DNA from: an uncultured bacterium
GTDB lineage: Bacteria > Verrucomicrobiota > Kiritimatiellia > RFP12 > UBA1067
Length of the DNA stretch: 35,685 nt
NCBI GenBank assembly: GCA_902769585.1
Contig: CACXPT010000008.1
Coordinates: forward strand, 1 to 35,685
Direction of reading: 5' to 3'
The notes beneath the pieces are model-generated. The model saw only the letters and a list, made by a program, of their open reading frames with translations, ran no database searches and was not told the DNA's origin. Numbering within the stretch: position 1 is the stretch's first letter; every line of letters starts with the position of its first letter. Positions 26,511-32,906 of this stretch are shown one piece after another. The position numbers were made by a program, and so were the translations under genes.

Positions 26511-26519
26511 ATTATAGCA
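26511..26519 (-). promoter_or_regulatory. Extended -10 promoter of the double-SIS/sialidase operon
   Basis: TGCTATAAT on the minus strand (hexamer 26516-26511) matches the extended -10 form seen at purC and the GH5 gene. The message would start near 26504, giving a leader of about 145 bases that contains a small open frame and a hairpin. The promoter lies directly after, and overlaps the end of, a methyltransferase gene remnant. Confidence 0.45.
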
Positions 26520-26577
26520 AAAAGCCGTTCTCCTCGTTCTTCGAGCGGTCTATTATCGTGTTAAACGTTCGTTTCAT
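26512..26577 (-). pseudogene. Remnant of the 5' end of an EcoRI-type adenine methyltransferase-like gene
   Basis: A 21-codon frame encodes MKRTFNTIIDRSKNEENGFLL. The first 17 residues match the start of the frame at 32499 (MKRTLNTTINRSKNEKND), which there continues with the typical N-terminus of EcoRI-type DNA adenine methylases. DNA similarity over about 50 bases is moderate, ending at the ATG on one side and after the Asn codon on the other. Here the frame stops almost at once. It marks the left edge of the Rhs array. Identification rests on the second copy and is otherwise too short to judge. Confidence 0.45.
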
Positions 26578-26651
26578 AGCAATATTATGGTAAAACATAG
26601 ACGCACATACCGACCACTTGAAATTTGCAGCCTCATGAGACACGTAACACC

Positions 26652-27065
26652 TTATTCTGGAAGCGTGGGGACTAGGTACGCAAAAAGAATACAAATGATA
26701 AAAACCAATACGTTTCCAAGCCTTGCGCAACACCTATAATTTCTAACGGACAAGCAGTATAGCAAAAGACGCACAAGCAAAAACGCCCCCCATATGTATC
26801 CAATTATCCTTATTTCTGAAAAATTAGCGACGCTCTTTGTTGCTACTCCCGGTAATACCGTACATAATGCCCAAAACGGAAAGCAAAATACGGCAACTCC
26901 CAGATCAGACCAGACAAAAAAACTAAAAGTCTTTCCTTTTTTGCCACAAAAGCATGGCACACAATTAAAAACAAGAGCAAACACTGAGACAACCGTCGGA
27001 AACCATAGGAAATAGAAAAAAAACGCGCCTACGCAACCAATTAGCAATGACACTATCTCATCCAT
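26652..27065 (-). CDS. Small membrane protein, candidate immunity protein for the leftmost Rhs tip
   Basis: A 137-residue, very hydrophobic protein with about four membrane spans (for example ACFFFYFLW-like stretch near residues 12-35, FCFPFWALCTVLPG, IIGYIWGAFLLVRLLLY, and a C-terminal VLVFIICILFAYLV). No family recognised. The ATG at 27065 overlaps the stop of the Rhs tip frame (27053-27055) and has AGAGGA about eight bases upstream, so translation is coupled to the tip. Its position directly after a toxin-like tip, its membrane nature and its AT-rich composition fit an immunity protein, which is inferred. Confidence 0.6.
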   Translation of the reverse strand: MDEIVSLLIGCVGAFFFYFLWFPTVVSVFALVFNCVPCFCGKKGKTFSFFVWSDLGVAVFCFPFWALCTVLPGVATKSVANFSEIRIIGYIWGAFLLVRLLLYCLSVRNYRCCARLGNVLVFIICILFAYLVPTLPE

Positions 27066-27421
27066 AGAAAACTTCCTCTCTTGCGCTTGCCAAAACATTC
27101 GCACAATACGCTCTCAACATTCAGCAACTCGTCATACTTTGCTCTCAACTTTGCGGCATATGACTGGCAATTGTCAAACCAAGGTAACGGAGCTAGGACT
27201 AGGTTATAAGATTCTGGTGATACTTGCGCCACGGCTTTTCTCATCACACAGTCATTATATCCCGAACTTGTAACGACATACTTCAATCTACCACGTTCCG
27301 CATCCTTCCGCACTTTTCCATCTCCAAAAAAACCAACATCATCTAAAGGATGATCCGGTGTCCCATAAAACAAATGTTCATGTGACCATTCCCATTCGAG
27401 TGTATCGAGCGTAGAATTCAC
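27053..27421 (-). CDS. Rhs C-terminal tip, possible cysteine-peptidase-like toxin, out of frame with its core
   Basis: The frame is open from about 27571, where it reads RLNRDPIEEAGGNNLYAFCG, the Rhs core end, but the main core frame is shifted relative to it. The annotated portion from the GTG at 27421 has 122 residues. It contains an early His (WSHEHLFYG), a GFFGDGKVRKD strand, and a late Asn-Cys-Gln (WFDNCQSYAAKLRAKY). A His in a first strand and a Cys in an NCQ helix start resemble permuted NlpC/P60 or LRAT-type thiol enzymes; this is a weak, motif-level resemblance. The downstream membrane protein overlaps its stop. It may be silent because of the frameshift or be expressed from an internal start. 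Confidence 0.5.
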   Translation of the reverse strand: MNSTLDTLEWEWSHEHLFYGTPDHPLDDVGFFGDGKVRKDAERGRLKYVVTSSGYNDCVMRKAVAQVSPESYNLVLAPLPWFDNCQSYAAKLRAKYDELLNVESVLCECFGKRKRGSFLWMR

Positions 27422-29145
27422 AGAAAACTTTTCACTCCAAGATTGCCCAACCAGAACTCTTTTTGCAAAATATGCACAACCGTCATCATCGTAATTGACG
27501 GCAGGGTTGTTCCCACAAAACGCATATAAGTTGTTTCCCCCCGCTTCTTCAATCGGATCCCGATTAAGCCGCCCACACCGCCAGCGCCTTGGATCGTGCA
27601 GGAGAGGTCACGGCCCCAGAAATACTGTATCTCCGTGACATTCGTCACGCCTCTGTCAACTGTATAGACAGTCTCGTGGATCAAGTTCCAGTCATCGTAA
27701 ACGAAGGTTCTTGTCTCGGTTGTCTCCCATTCTTGCGTTGTGATAGGCGGCGACGGTGGGGGAGCCGTAGAGATGGAGAGCCGCTCCACGGTCTTCGATG
27801 TTCTGCGATGGCGGTAGTCGTAGGTGTTGAGGACACGGATCGCGCCGTTGGTGAGGGAGGACGAGGTGACGGAGATCAGCTGGTCTTCGGCGTCGTAAGC
27901 GTATGACCACGTGCCATCGGAGGCGAGGCCGCCGTCGGGGGTGTAGGCGAACGAGATCAGCGGCGCGCTGGGGGCAGCGCGCCCTACCATCTGGTTCACT
28001 TGGTTATGAGTGAACGTGTAAGTAACGGCGTTGTCGCCGAAGAGCAAGTGGTTGCCGATGTCGTCGTAGGCGTGCGTGAAGAGGTTCGTGCCGATGGCGG
28101 CGGAGACGACTTCGCTGCGGTTGTTGTAGGAGAATGTGGAGTCAACGGACGAGACGCCCGTTGTCCCAGTGGTGCGAGTTATGGGGCGGGAAAGCGCGTC
28201 AAAGGCATAGAGGTTAGAATCGACAAGGGAAGAATTGAAGTAGGTCACGCAGTTCGTCACGAGACTGCGGCGGTAATCGTCGCGGGCAACGATGCGACGG
28301 ATCGTATCGCCGTTCGGTGTCGTGATCGTGTAGCCGTAGTTATAGCCAGCGTTGTTCGTATAGGCGACGGTGAAGGAACGCCCGGCTGTGTTCGTGGAGG
28401 CGATATGCGTGAGGTCGCCGTCGTCATCGTAGGCATAGCCGATGCCGCCTTTGGGTTCGTCGTTGACAGTGAGAGCATAGCCGATAGAACGGTCGAAAGA
28501 ATCGTACGAACGGGAAATGCTATTGGTGGAGGCGGACGCGCAGGAGCGCGTCCCTCCCGTGGTGGCGTATTGTTCTGCGAGCAGCTTGGAGTTGAAGCCG
28601 TAGTCGTACCGCCAGGAGTTGCCGATGGCATCCTGTACGTTCGTGGCGTTGCCGTAATCGTCGAGCTGGAGTTCGTAGTCCATGTCCGAGGAAGAGTATA
28701 CCACACCGCAGAGGCGACGTTGCGCGTCGTAGACGTTCTCCTTCCATTTGCCGCTTGGGTAGGTCGTGCGGAGCGGGAGATTGTCGGGCGTGTAGGTGTA
28801 GGTGATGGTGGTGCCGTCGGCGTAGGTCTTCGAGAGGCAGTTGCCGGTGTAGGGATCGTGTGTCCAGGTGGTCGTGTCGCAGTCGGCCGCCGGGGACGGC
28901 GACCCTCCCGTGGTGCGGAATGTCGTCAGGGAGGTGCGGCGGCCTTGCGTGTCGTAGGTGTAGCGCACGGGATAGGTCGCGCCCCATTCGACGGTGAGGT
29001 TGCCGAGCGGGGCCCATGTGGCATGCGTTTCCTTGCCGCTTTCCGTATAGGCGTAGGAAATACGCACCCCGTCCTCGTACTGCTTCGCCATAGGGCAATA
29101 GGCGCTACAGGCCATAATAACATCAGTCTTGTGGCGGGATTCCAT
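27418..29145 (-). CDS. 5'-truncated Rhs/YD-repeat core with frameshifting internal deletion
   Basis: About 575 residues of YD repeats (VRYTYDTQGRRTSL, YAYDDDGDLTHI, YAFDALSRPITR, YAYDAEDQLISV). Family members carry a large N-terminal region that is absent here; the match to the rightmost Rhs begins near residue 20. At the 3' end GAGGVGGL jumps straight to DNA encoding LNRDPIEEAGGNNLYAF in another frame, so about 80 core codons between these landmarks are missing and the last 50 residues are frameshifted. The start at 29145 (ATG after GGAG) is one option; ATG at 29160 shares a base with the upstream stop. Two REP-like hairpins interrupt it. It is likely a silent or orphan cassette. Confidence 0.65.
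   Translation of the reverse strand: MESRHKTDVIMACSAYCPMAKQYEDGVRISYAYTESGKETHATWAPLGNLTVEWGATYPVRYTYDTQGRRTSLTTFRTTGGSPSPAADCDTTTWTHDPYTGNCLSKTYADGTTITYTYTPDNLPLRTTYPSGKWKENVYDAQRRLCGVVYSSSDMDYELQLDDYGNATNVQDAIGNSWRYDYGFNSKLLAEQYATTGGTRSCASASTNSISRSYDSFDRSIGYALTVNDEPKGGIGYAYDDDGDLTHIASTNTAGRSFTVAYTNNAGYNYGYTITTPNGDTIRRIVARDDYRRSLVTNCVTYFNSSLVDSNLYAFDALSRPITRTTGTTGVSSVDSTFSYNNRSEVVSAAIGTNLFTHAYDDIGNHLLFGDNAVTYTFTHNQVNQMVGRAAPSAPLISFAYTPDGGLASDGTWSYAYDAEDQLISVTSSSLTNGAIRVLNTYDYRHRRTSKTVERLSISTAPPPSPPITTQEWETTETRTFVYDDWNLIHETVYTVDRGVTNVTEIQYFWGRDLSCTIQGAGGVGGLIGIRLKKRGETTYMRFVGTTLPSITMMTVVHILQKEFWLGNLGVKSFL
27962..27988. repeat. REP-like hairpin in an Rhs gene
   Basis: Perfect eight-base stem GGCGCGCT/AGCGCGCC (27962-27969 with 27976-27983), six-base loop, then CTACC. 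The shape (GC-rich stem, short loop, pyrimidine tail) is that of the other REP-like hairpins in this gene. It encodes part of GRAAPSAPL within the YD-repeat frame. Confidence 0.5.
28144..28170. repeat. Decayed copy of the dispersed hairpin element seen at 35451
   Basis: AACGGACGAGACGCCCGTTG followed by TCCCAGT differs from the sequence at 35451-35477 at only two positions, although the surrounding Rhs genes are otherwise much more diverged here. It encodes TTGVSSV where the other copy encodes TTGVPPV. The stem is weaker because of the two changes. Confidence 0.55.
28534..28558. repeat. REP-like hairpin in an Rhs gene, identical to one arm of the 24.86 kb element
   Basis: GGACGCGCAGGAGCGCGTCC plus CTCCC. 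These 25 bases are identical (inverted) to the left arm of the element at 24856-24881 inside an unrelated gene. Stem of eight pairs, loop AGGA. The frame remains open through it and encodes GGTRSCAS. Confidence 0.75.
28889..28909. repeat. Variant REP-like hairpin in an Rhs gene
   Basis: A GGCCGCCG/CGGCGACC stem with one mismatch, loop GGGA and a CTCCC tail beginning at about 28905. It has the same plan as the 28534 copy with different stem bases. It encodes GGSPSPAA within the YD frame. Confidence 0.45.
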
Positions 29146-29159
29146 TTGAGCTCCAATCA

Positions 29160-29765
29160 TCACATTACTATCATGCCAAAGAAAAACACTAGTCGACAAT
29201 CCCTGTCATAAACAACATAGACCGTATCGGACTCCAATCGGTAGCGTAAGACCTTTCCCTGTGCAGGCATTTGCAGGTTTAATCGGTCGGCATACTCTTT
29301 TAAGCGCGGCAGGATATCGCTTCTTTCCATTTCATCGGCTGTTTCAATTTGTAGCGATGCGCCCTTCGGCAATTCAAAGGCGATTACCGACTCCCTGCGC
29401 AACCAACCACCGAGACACTTGATTTCTGACTGCGGTACGGCCGTCACTGCGGAAACCTTTTCGGTAACGGCTTCGATGTTCGGGCCTGTCATCAAGGCGA
29501 CAAGAAATGCAATTATGAAGAATAAGGGTAATATCACCAAGGCGATTAGCCCGCTTTTCCAGCGCCGTTTTGCAAATAACACAATCATGGCTATGCAATG
29601 CCCCAATAGACATGCAGTGACACCGGTTGCAGCGAGAGACCGTACTCGCCACAGAGACATTGCCGAAGGATCTCCAAGAAAAACAAATACTGCTAAGAGA
29701 AATCCAATAAGCAACGGTGCAAGCCACCAGATTGCCGAAATGTACTTAATGGTGTATCGTTTCAT
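29160..29765 (-). CDS. Membrane protein, candidate immunity protein for the middle Rhs tip
   Basis: A 201-residue protein with three predicted membrane spans in its first half (IWWLAPLLIGFLLAVFVF, TGVTACLLGHCIAMIVLF, LIALVILPLFFIIAFLVALM) and a soluble second half (residues about 100-201) without a recognised family. It starts 37 bases after the middle Rhs stop, with AAGGA about eleven bases before the ATG. Its stop (TGA, 29162-29160) shares a base with a possible ATG of the next Rhs fragment. AT-rich relative to the core genes. The immunity role is inferred from position and membrane nature. Confidence 0.6.
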   Translation of the reverse strand: MKRYTIKYISAIWWLAPLLIGFLLAVFVFLGDPSAMSLWRVRSLAATGVTACLLGHCIAMIVLFAKRRWKSGLIALVILPLFFIIAFLVALMTGPNIEAVTEKVSAVTAVPQSEIKCLGGWLRRESVIAFELPKGASLQIETADEMERSDILPRLKEYADRLNLQMPAQGKVLRYRLESDTVYVVYDRDCRLVFFFGMIVM

Positions 29766-29802
29766 CTGAATCGTTATCCTTCATTCTTCTGCGAGTTACG
29801 CA

Positions 29803-31506
29803 CTATTCGCAACACGAACAGACTCCTGAACCGTTAATTCTCCATTGCGCCCTACGCACTCTGCGTGATCTCGCAGCCCATCTAAAAAGACTTCCAAGCC
29901 ATCCTTCATCTCCTTGCAAACCTAAAGTGTCATCAATATACATTATCGTTCCCCAACTAAATGTTCGCTTCCCTTCTTCGCACGGGCCATATTGAACCAT
30001 TACCGGTGTAACATAGTCTATTGCAAATCGACCAAGTACCATTACTGCTTGCCAGTTATTCTGTCCTTTATCGCCATATTGCCTGTCATTACCACCTGAC
30101 GGCATCTCCCATGGAATGTTCCCAGCCACCCCTGGCGACACTACTTGTCGTGAACTACGAATATTAAGTTGTGAGGATTTACAATCTACGCTATTGTTTA
30201 TCTCATTTACAAATAATGATTTTGAAGCATTAATCCAACCTGCATAGTTGTCCTCAAACCATTCTTCCTCATGAAATGGACCTGTGCCACTACCCAATTG
30301 ATCCATTGCGCTTGGACTCTGCCGCGGTTTTGCGGGAGAGGGAGGCCCCTGAGGAATCACCACAATAGGCATGACAAACCTGCCATCTGAATCGAAGAAA
30401 AATGTTGGGTTATTGGCGCAAAAGGCGTAAAGGTTCTCACCGCCATCTTCTTCAATGGGGTCGCGGTTGAGCCAGCGGCCAAGGATGGGCTGATAAACTC
30501 GCTGCTGATAGCCGACCATGCCTGTCTCGCGGTCGTGGTACTGCGTGCTGAATCCGAAGGAGAACACGTCGGCGAGAGGACCGGAAGATTCAATGATATT
30601 GCCGTAGGGGTCGTAGGTGTACTGTGCGGCGATACTCCACATCTCGGAAACGTACAGGATAATGTTGCCGTTGTGATCGTAGCAGGGGATGTAGAATGCG
30701 CCGTCCATCGAGACGGCAAGAAGCCCCTCGACTCCGCCCGCACCTTGTTCCGTGCCGGACTTATCTAGCCCCCAGAAGTACTCGAACGTGCGGGTCGTGC
30801 CGTTGGCGAACTCGACCTTCTCGAGGACGATGTTGTTGCCGTCCCAGACAAACGTGTGCGTCTCCTGCGTTTCCCATTCGTGTATCCCGACCGGCGGCGA
30901 CGGAGGCGGCGCGATGGTGGAATGAAGCCGCTGGACTGTCTTGCGGATTCGCCTGTTGCGGTGGTCGTAGGCGTTCAGCACTCGGATCGCGCCGTTCGTC
31001 TCCGCAGCCGAAGTCGCCGACACAAGGCGGTTCTCGGCATCGTAGGCGTAGGCGAACGTGCCGTCGCCCGTCATGTTGCCGTCGGCGTCGTACACGGGAT
31101 TCGCGCCGGCGGAAACCGCAGTGTACTGGTTGAGGCTGTTCGCCGTGTAGGAGTTCGTCACGGCGTTCGCCGCCGACCAGAGGCGGTTGCCGATGCTGTC
31201 GTATGCGTAGCCGTAGCTGTCAGTCCCTACCGTCGCGGCTGCGAGTTCCGAGCGGCGGTTGTACAGCCATTCCCGGACGAGCGAAACGGAGTCCGTGGCG
31301 TTCGTCGGACGGTTCAGCAGATCGTACTCCGTCGAATACCAGTAGATCGACTGGCCGCCGAATAAGTAGTCGCGCCGCGTGACGAGGTTCCTGCGAGCGG
31401 CCTCCCGCGACAGCACATTACTTGGAACGCCATGTGTCACGTCAGGGAACTGACGCATAAATGGGGGCAATACTATCGTACGCAACATTGTATGTGTGGT
31501 TCTCAT
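29803..31506 (-). CDS. 5'-truncated Rhs/YD protein with distinct C-terminal tip
   Basis: A 567-residue frame. From about residue 33 (LSREAARRNLVTRRDY) it matches the rightmost Rhs closely through the conserved end of the core (LGRWLNRDPIEEDGGENLYAF, near residue 360). The first 25 residues are not Rhs-like and the usual N-terminal 1000 or so residues are missing, so it may be an orphan cassette awaiting recombination. After the core comes a proline-rich linker and a tip of about 190 residues with GRFAIDYVTPVMVQYGPCEE and TFSWGTIMYIDDTLGLQGD, not assigned to a family, ending in basic residues and CSCCE. The tip and linker DNA is AT-rich. A membrane protein follows immediately. Confidence 0.7.
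   Translation of the reverse strand: MRTTHTMLRTIVLPPFMRQFPDVTHGVPSNVLSREAARRNLVTRRDYLFGGQSIYWYSTEYDLLNRPTNATDSVSLVREWLYNRRSELAAATVGTDSYGYAYDSIGNRLWSAANAVTNSYTANSLNQYTAVSAGANPVYDADGNMTGDGTFAYAYDAENRLVSATSAAETNGAIRVLNAYDHRNRRIRKTVQRLHSTIAPPPSPPVGIHEWETQETHTFVWDGNNIVLEKVEFANGTTRTFEYFWGLDKSGTEQGAGGVEGLLAVSMDGAFYIPCYDHNGNIILYVSEMWSIAAQYTYDPYGNIIESSGPLADVFSFGFSTQYHDRETGMVGYQQRVYQPILGRWLNRDPIEEDGGENLYAFCANNPTFFFDSDGRFVMPIVVIPQGPPSPAKPRQSPSAMDQLGSGTGPFHEEEWFEDNYAGWINASKSLFVNEINNSVDCKSSQLNIRSSRQVVSPGVAGNIPWEMPSGGNDRQYGDKGQNNWQAVMVLGRFAIDYVTPVMVQYGPCEEGKRTFSWGTIMYIDDTLGLQGDEGWLGSLFRWAARSRRVRRAQWRINGSGVCSCCE
30420..31410. repeat. Copy 1 of a ~1 kb Rhs-core repeat
   Basis: This stretch and 33384-34372 encode the same part of the Rhs core and are alike base by base, with some runs of about 60 bases almost identical (for example around 30519-30577 and 33479-33537). 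The similarity stops abruptly where the tips begin. It provides homology for recombination that could swap tips. Confidence 0.75.
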
Positions 31507-31524
31507 CGCTCACGCCATACAATT

Positions 31525-32376
31525 CTAGCGGGGGAAGCCCCCATTCTTCACTTCGCGTGTTTCATTAACAACCCGTAATCTATACCACCAACCATTATGA
31601 ACGACATACCCTTCGGACAAGTAACGATTTACCTCATCCTCCAAATACTTCTGGTCCTCACCTGAGAACTTGCCGTAAATTGCATTTATTACATTCCCGG
31701 TTCTGTCTGAAACGAGGACATAACGAGTATAATCGGAATTTATCCCAACCCATTTGGCTGAAAATGACTTCCCTTTACGATCCGTCCAGATCCGCGATTT
31801 CGGCATCGGCGCACGGTTAGGCACAATCGTCGTCATCATAATTTCAGATGGTCTTGTCCGTTCGTATTCTTCTCGTGCCTTTCGTTCGGATTCCTCGTGT
31901 TTTCGGCGTTCTTGTTCTGCAATTTGAATTGCCCTAGCCTCCGCATCCGTCAATCTTCTAACATTTTCAGGCAGAGGGTCACGATTATAGCCAACCTGAA
32001 CACGCGTCCCTGTCAAATCATCGCCAGATTGCGGACCTGGGACTAATTTGTTCATTAAGAGACCATCCATATTCTGACGAAGTCTTTCTTCCTCCAGTTC
32101 ACGTCGTTGTCGTTCTTCGACTTCAACACGCGCTTGATTTTCTGCTATATTATATTGCATGACTTTTCCTTCATATTCAGACCTCGCCCATTGTTCATTC
32201 TGCCAACCCTGCGCATTCATGAGATTCATCCAAGCGCTCTCCATTTCCATTCGTGCAGGGAGTGTCATATTGTAGGTGTCTGAAAAAATGGGAACATCAG
32301 CAACTCCTTCTTGCATGCAAAATATTGATAGGTACAAAACCGAAACCTTTAATCCTTGCGCTTTAATAATTCGCAT
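31525..32376 (-). CDS. Secreted protein with coiled coil and SHD1-like domain
   Basis: A 283-residue protein when started at 32376, where residues about 8-26 form a signal peptide (LKVSVLYLSIFCMQEGVA). The middle (about residues 60-190) is rich in Glu, Arg and Gln and should form a coiled coil (VEVEERQRRELEEERLRQ). Residues about 205-270 resemble the SHD1 domain common in PVC bacteria: RIWTDRKGKSFSAKWVGI, YVLVSDRTGNV and GKFSGEDQKYLEDEV. Function unknown. AGGGG precedes the ATG. The frame is also open upstream, joined without a stop to an EcoRI-methylase-like N-terminus, so a longer fusion from 32499 is possible. It lies between an immunity-like gene and the middle Rhs fragment. Confidence 0.6.
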   Translation of the reverse strand: MRIIKAQGLKVSVLYLSIFCMQEGVADVPIFSDTYNMTLPARMEMESAWMNLMNAQGWQNEQWARSEYEGKVMQYNIAENQARVEVEERQRRELEEERLRQNMDGLLMNKLVPGPQSGDDLTGTRVQVGYNRDPLPENVRRLTDAEARAIQIAEQERRKHEESERKAREEYERTRPSEIMMTTIVPNRAPMPKSRIWTDRKGKSFSAKWVGINSDYTRYVLVSDRTGNVINAIYGKFSGEDQKYLEDEVNRYLSEGYVVHNGWWYRLRVVNETREVKNGGFPR

Positions 32377-32379
32377 CGC

Positions 32380-32499
32380 GCCCCTGAACTGGTCGCGGCA
32401 GTGCCGCACCTCGTTCTCGATGTCGGCGAGCTGGGTGTAGTGCTCGTCGTTCTTCTCGTTCTTCGAGCGGTTGATCGTTGTGTTCAAAGTTCGTTTCAT
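32380..32499 (-). pseudogene. Remnant of the 5' end of an EcoRI-type adenine methyltransferase gene
   Basis: Forty codons from the ATG at 32499 encode the typical start of EcoRI-family DNA adenine methylases. The stretch SKNEKNDEHYTQLADIENEV continues RHCRDQFRG; the enzyme itself has the similar SDEFYTQYCDIENELQYYREHF. The conserved continuation (a CNCDDP motif and the NPPF catalytic motif) is absent. Instead the frame runs into the signal peptide of the SHD1-like protein. A shorter copy of the same N-terminus is at 26512-26577. This is therefore a truncated gene joined to unrelated DNA. Confidence 0.65.
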
Positions 32500-32549
32500 G
32501 GCTGATGTTTCTTTGGGGATATTCTAACAAAATATCAGCGTTTTACAAT

Positions 32550-32894
32550 TCAGCGGATAAAGTTGAAACAATCTGCGGCAAAACTGAAAACAAATGCCAC
32601 ACAAAAGGCAATTGTAGTAAACAGCGTGCCAATGCGTTCTTCTCGCAACGGAACATACGAATCTTTATACACCATTCTCCTTTTATCGAAGAAAATGAAA
32701 TAATTCCATGATACTGCGCAGGGAACAAAAAGCAAACCCAGATAATGATGTATACAACCGATTAGAAACCATATGGAAATAAAGGCAGCTAAATGGATTG
32801 CTATAAAGTTACCTTTTATATGAGAAATATAGTCATACTGAAAAGTCTGAGCTTTCCAGCCACGCCTTATTCTCTCGATTGTTTTTTCTTTCAT
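32550..32894 (-). CDS. Small membrane protein, candidate immunity protein for the rightmost Rhs tip
   Basis: A 114-residue protein with about three membrane spans (FIAIHLAAFISIWFLIGCI, YLGLLFVPCAVSWNYFIFF, IGTLFTTIAFCVAFVFSF) and a basic N-terminus. It starts 12 bases after the Rhs stop on the same strand, with a weak GAGACGA upstream, and is strongly AT-rich compared with the Rhs core. No family recognised. Immunity function is inferred only from its place behind a variable tip, the pattern repeated at 29160 and 26652. Confidence 0.6.
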   Translation of the reverse strand: MKEKTIERIRRGWKAQTFQYDYISHIKGNFIAIHLAAFISIWFLIGCIHHYLGLLFVPCAVSWNYFIFFDKRRMVYKDSYVPLREERIGTLFTTIAFCVAFVFSFAADCFNFIR

Positions 32895-32906
32895 AGTTCG
32901 TCTCGT

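Noticed and set aside
28000..29211. Open frame of 403 codons on the plus strand
   Set aside because: Shadow of the YD-repeat gene on the minus strand; the repeated codons of Rhs genes give long antisense frames.
31430..31560. Short alternative frame (ELYGVSDENHTYNVAYD...) crossing the SHD1-like gene end and the middle Rhs start
   Set aside because: It looks protein-like and may be a leftover of another gene, but it is too short and lies in other frames of two annotated genes, so I could not support it.
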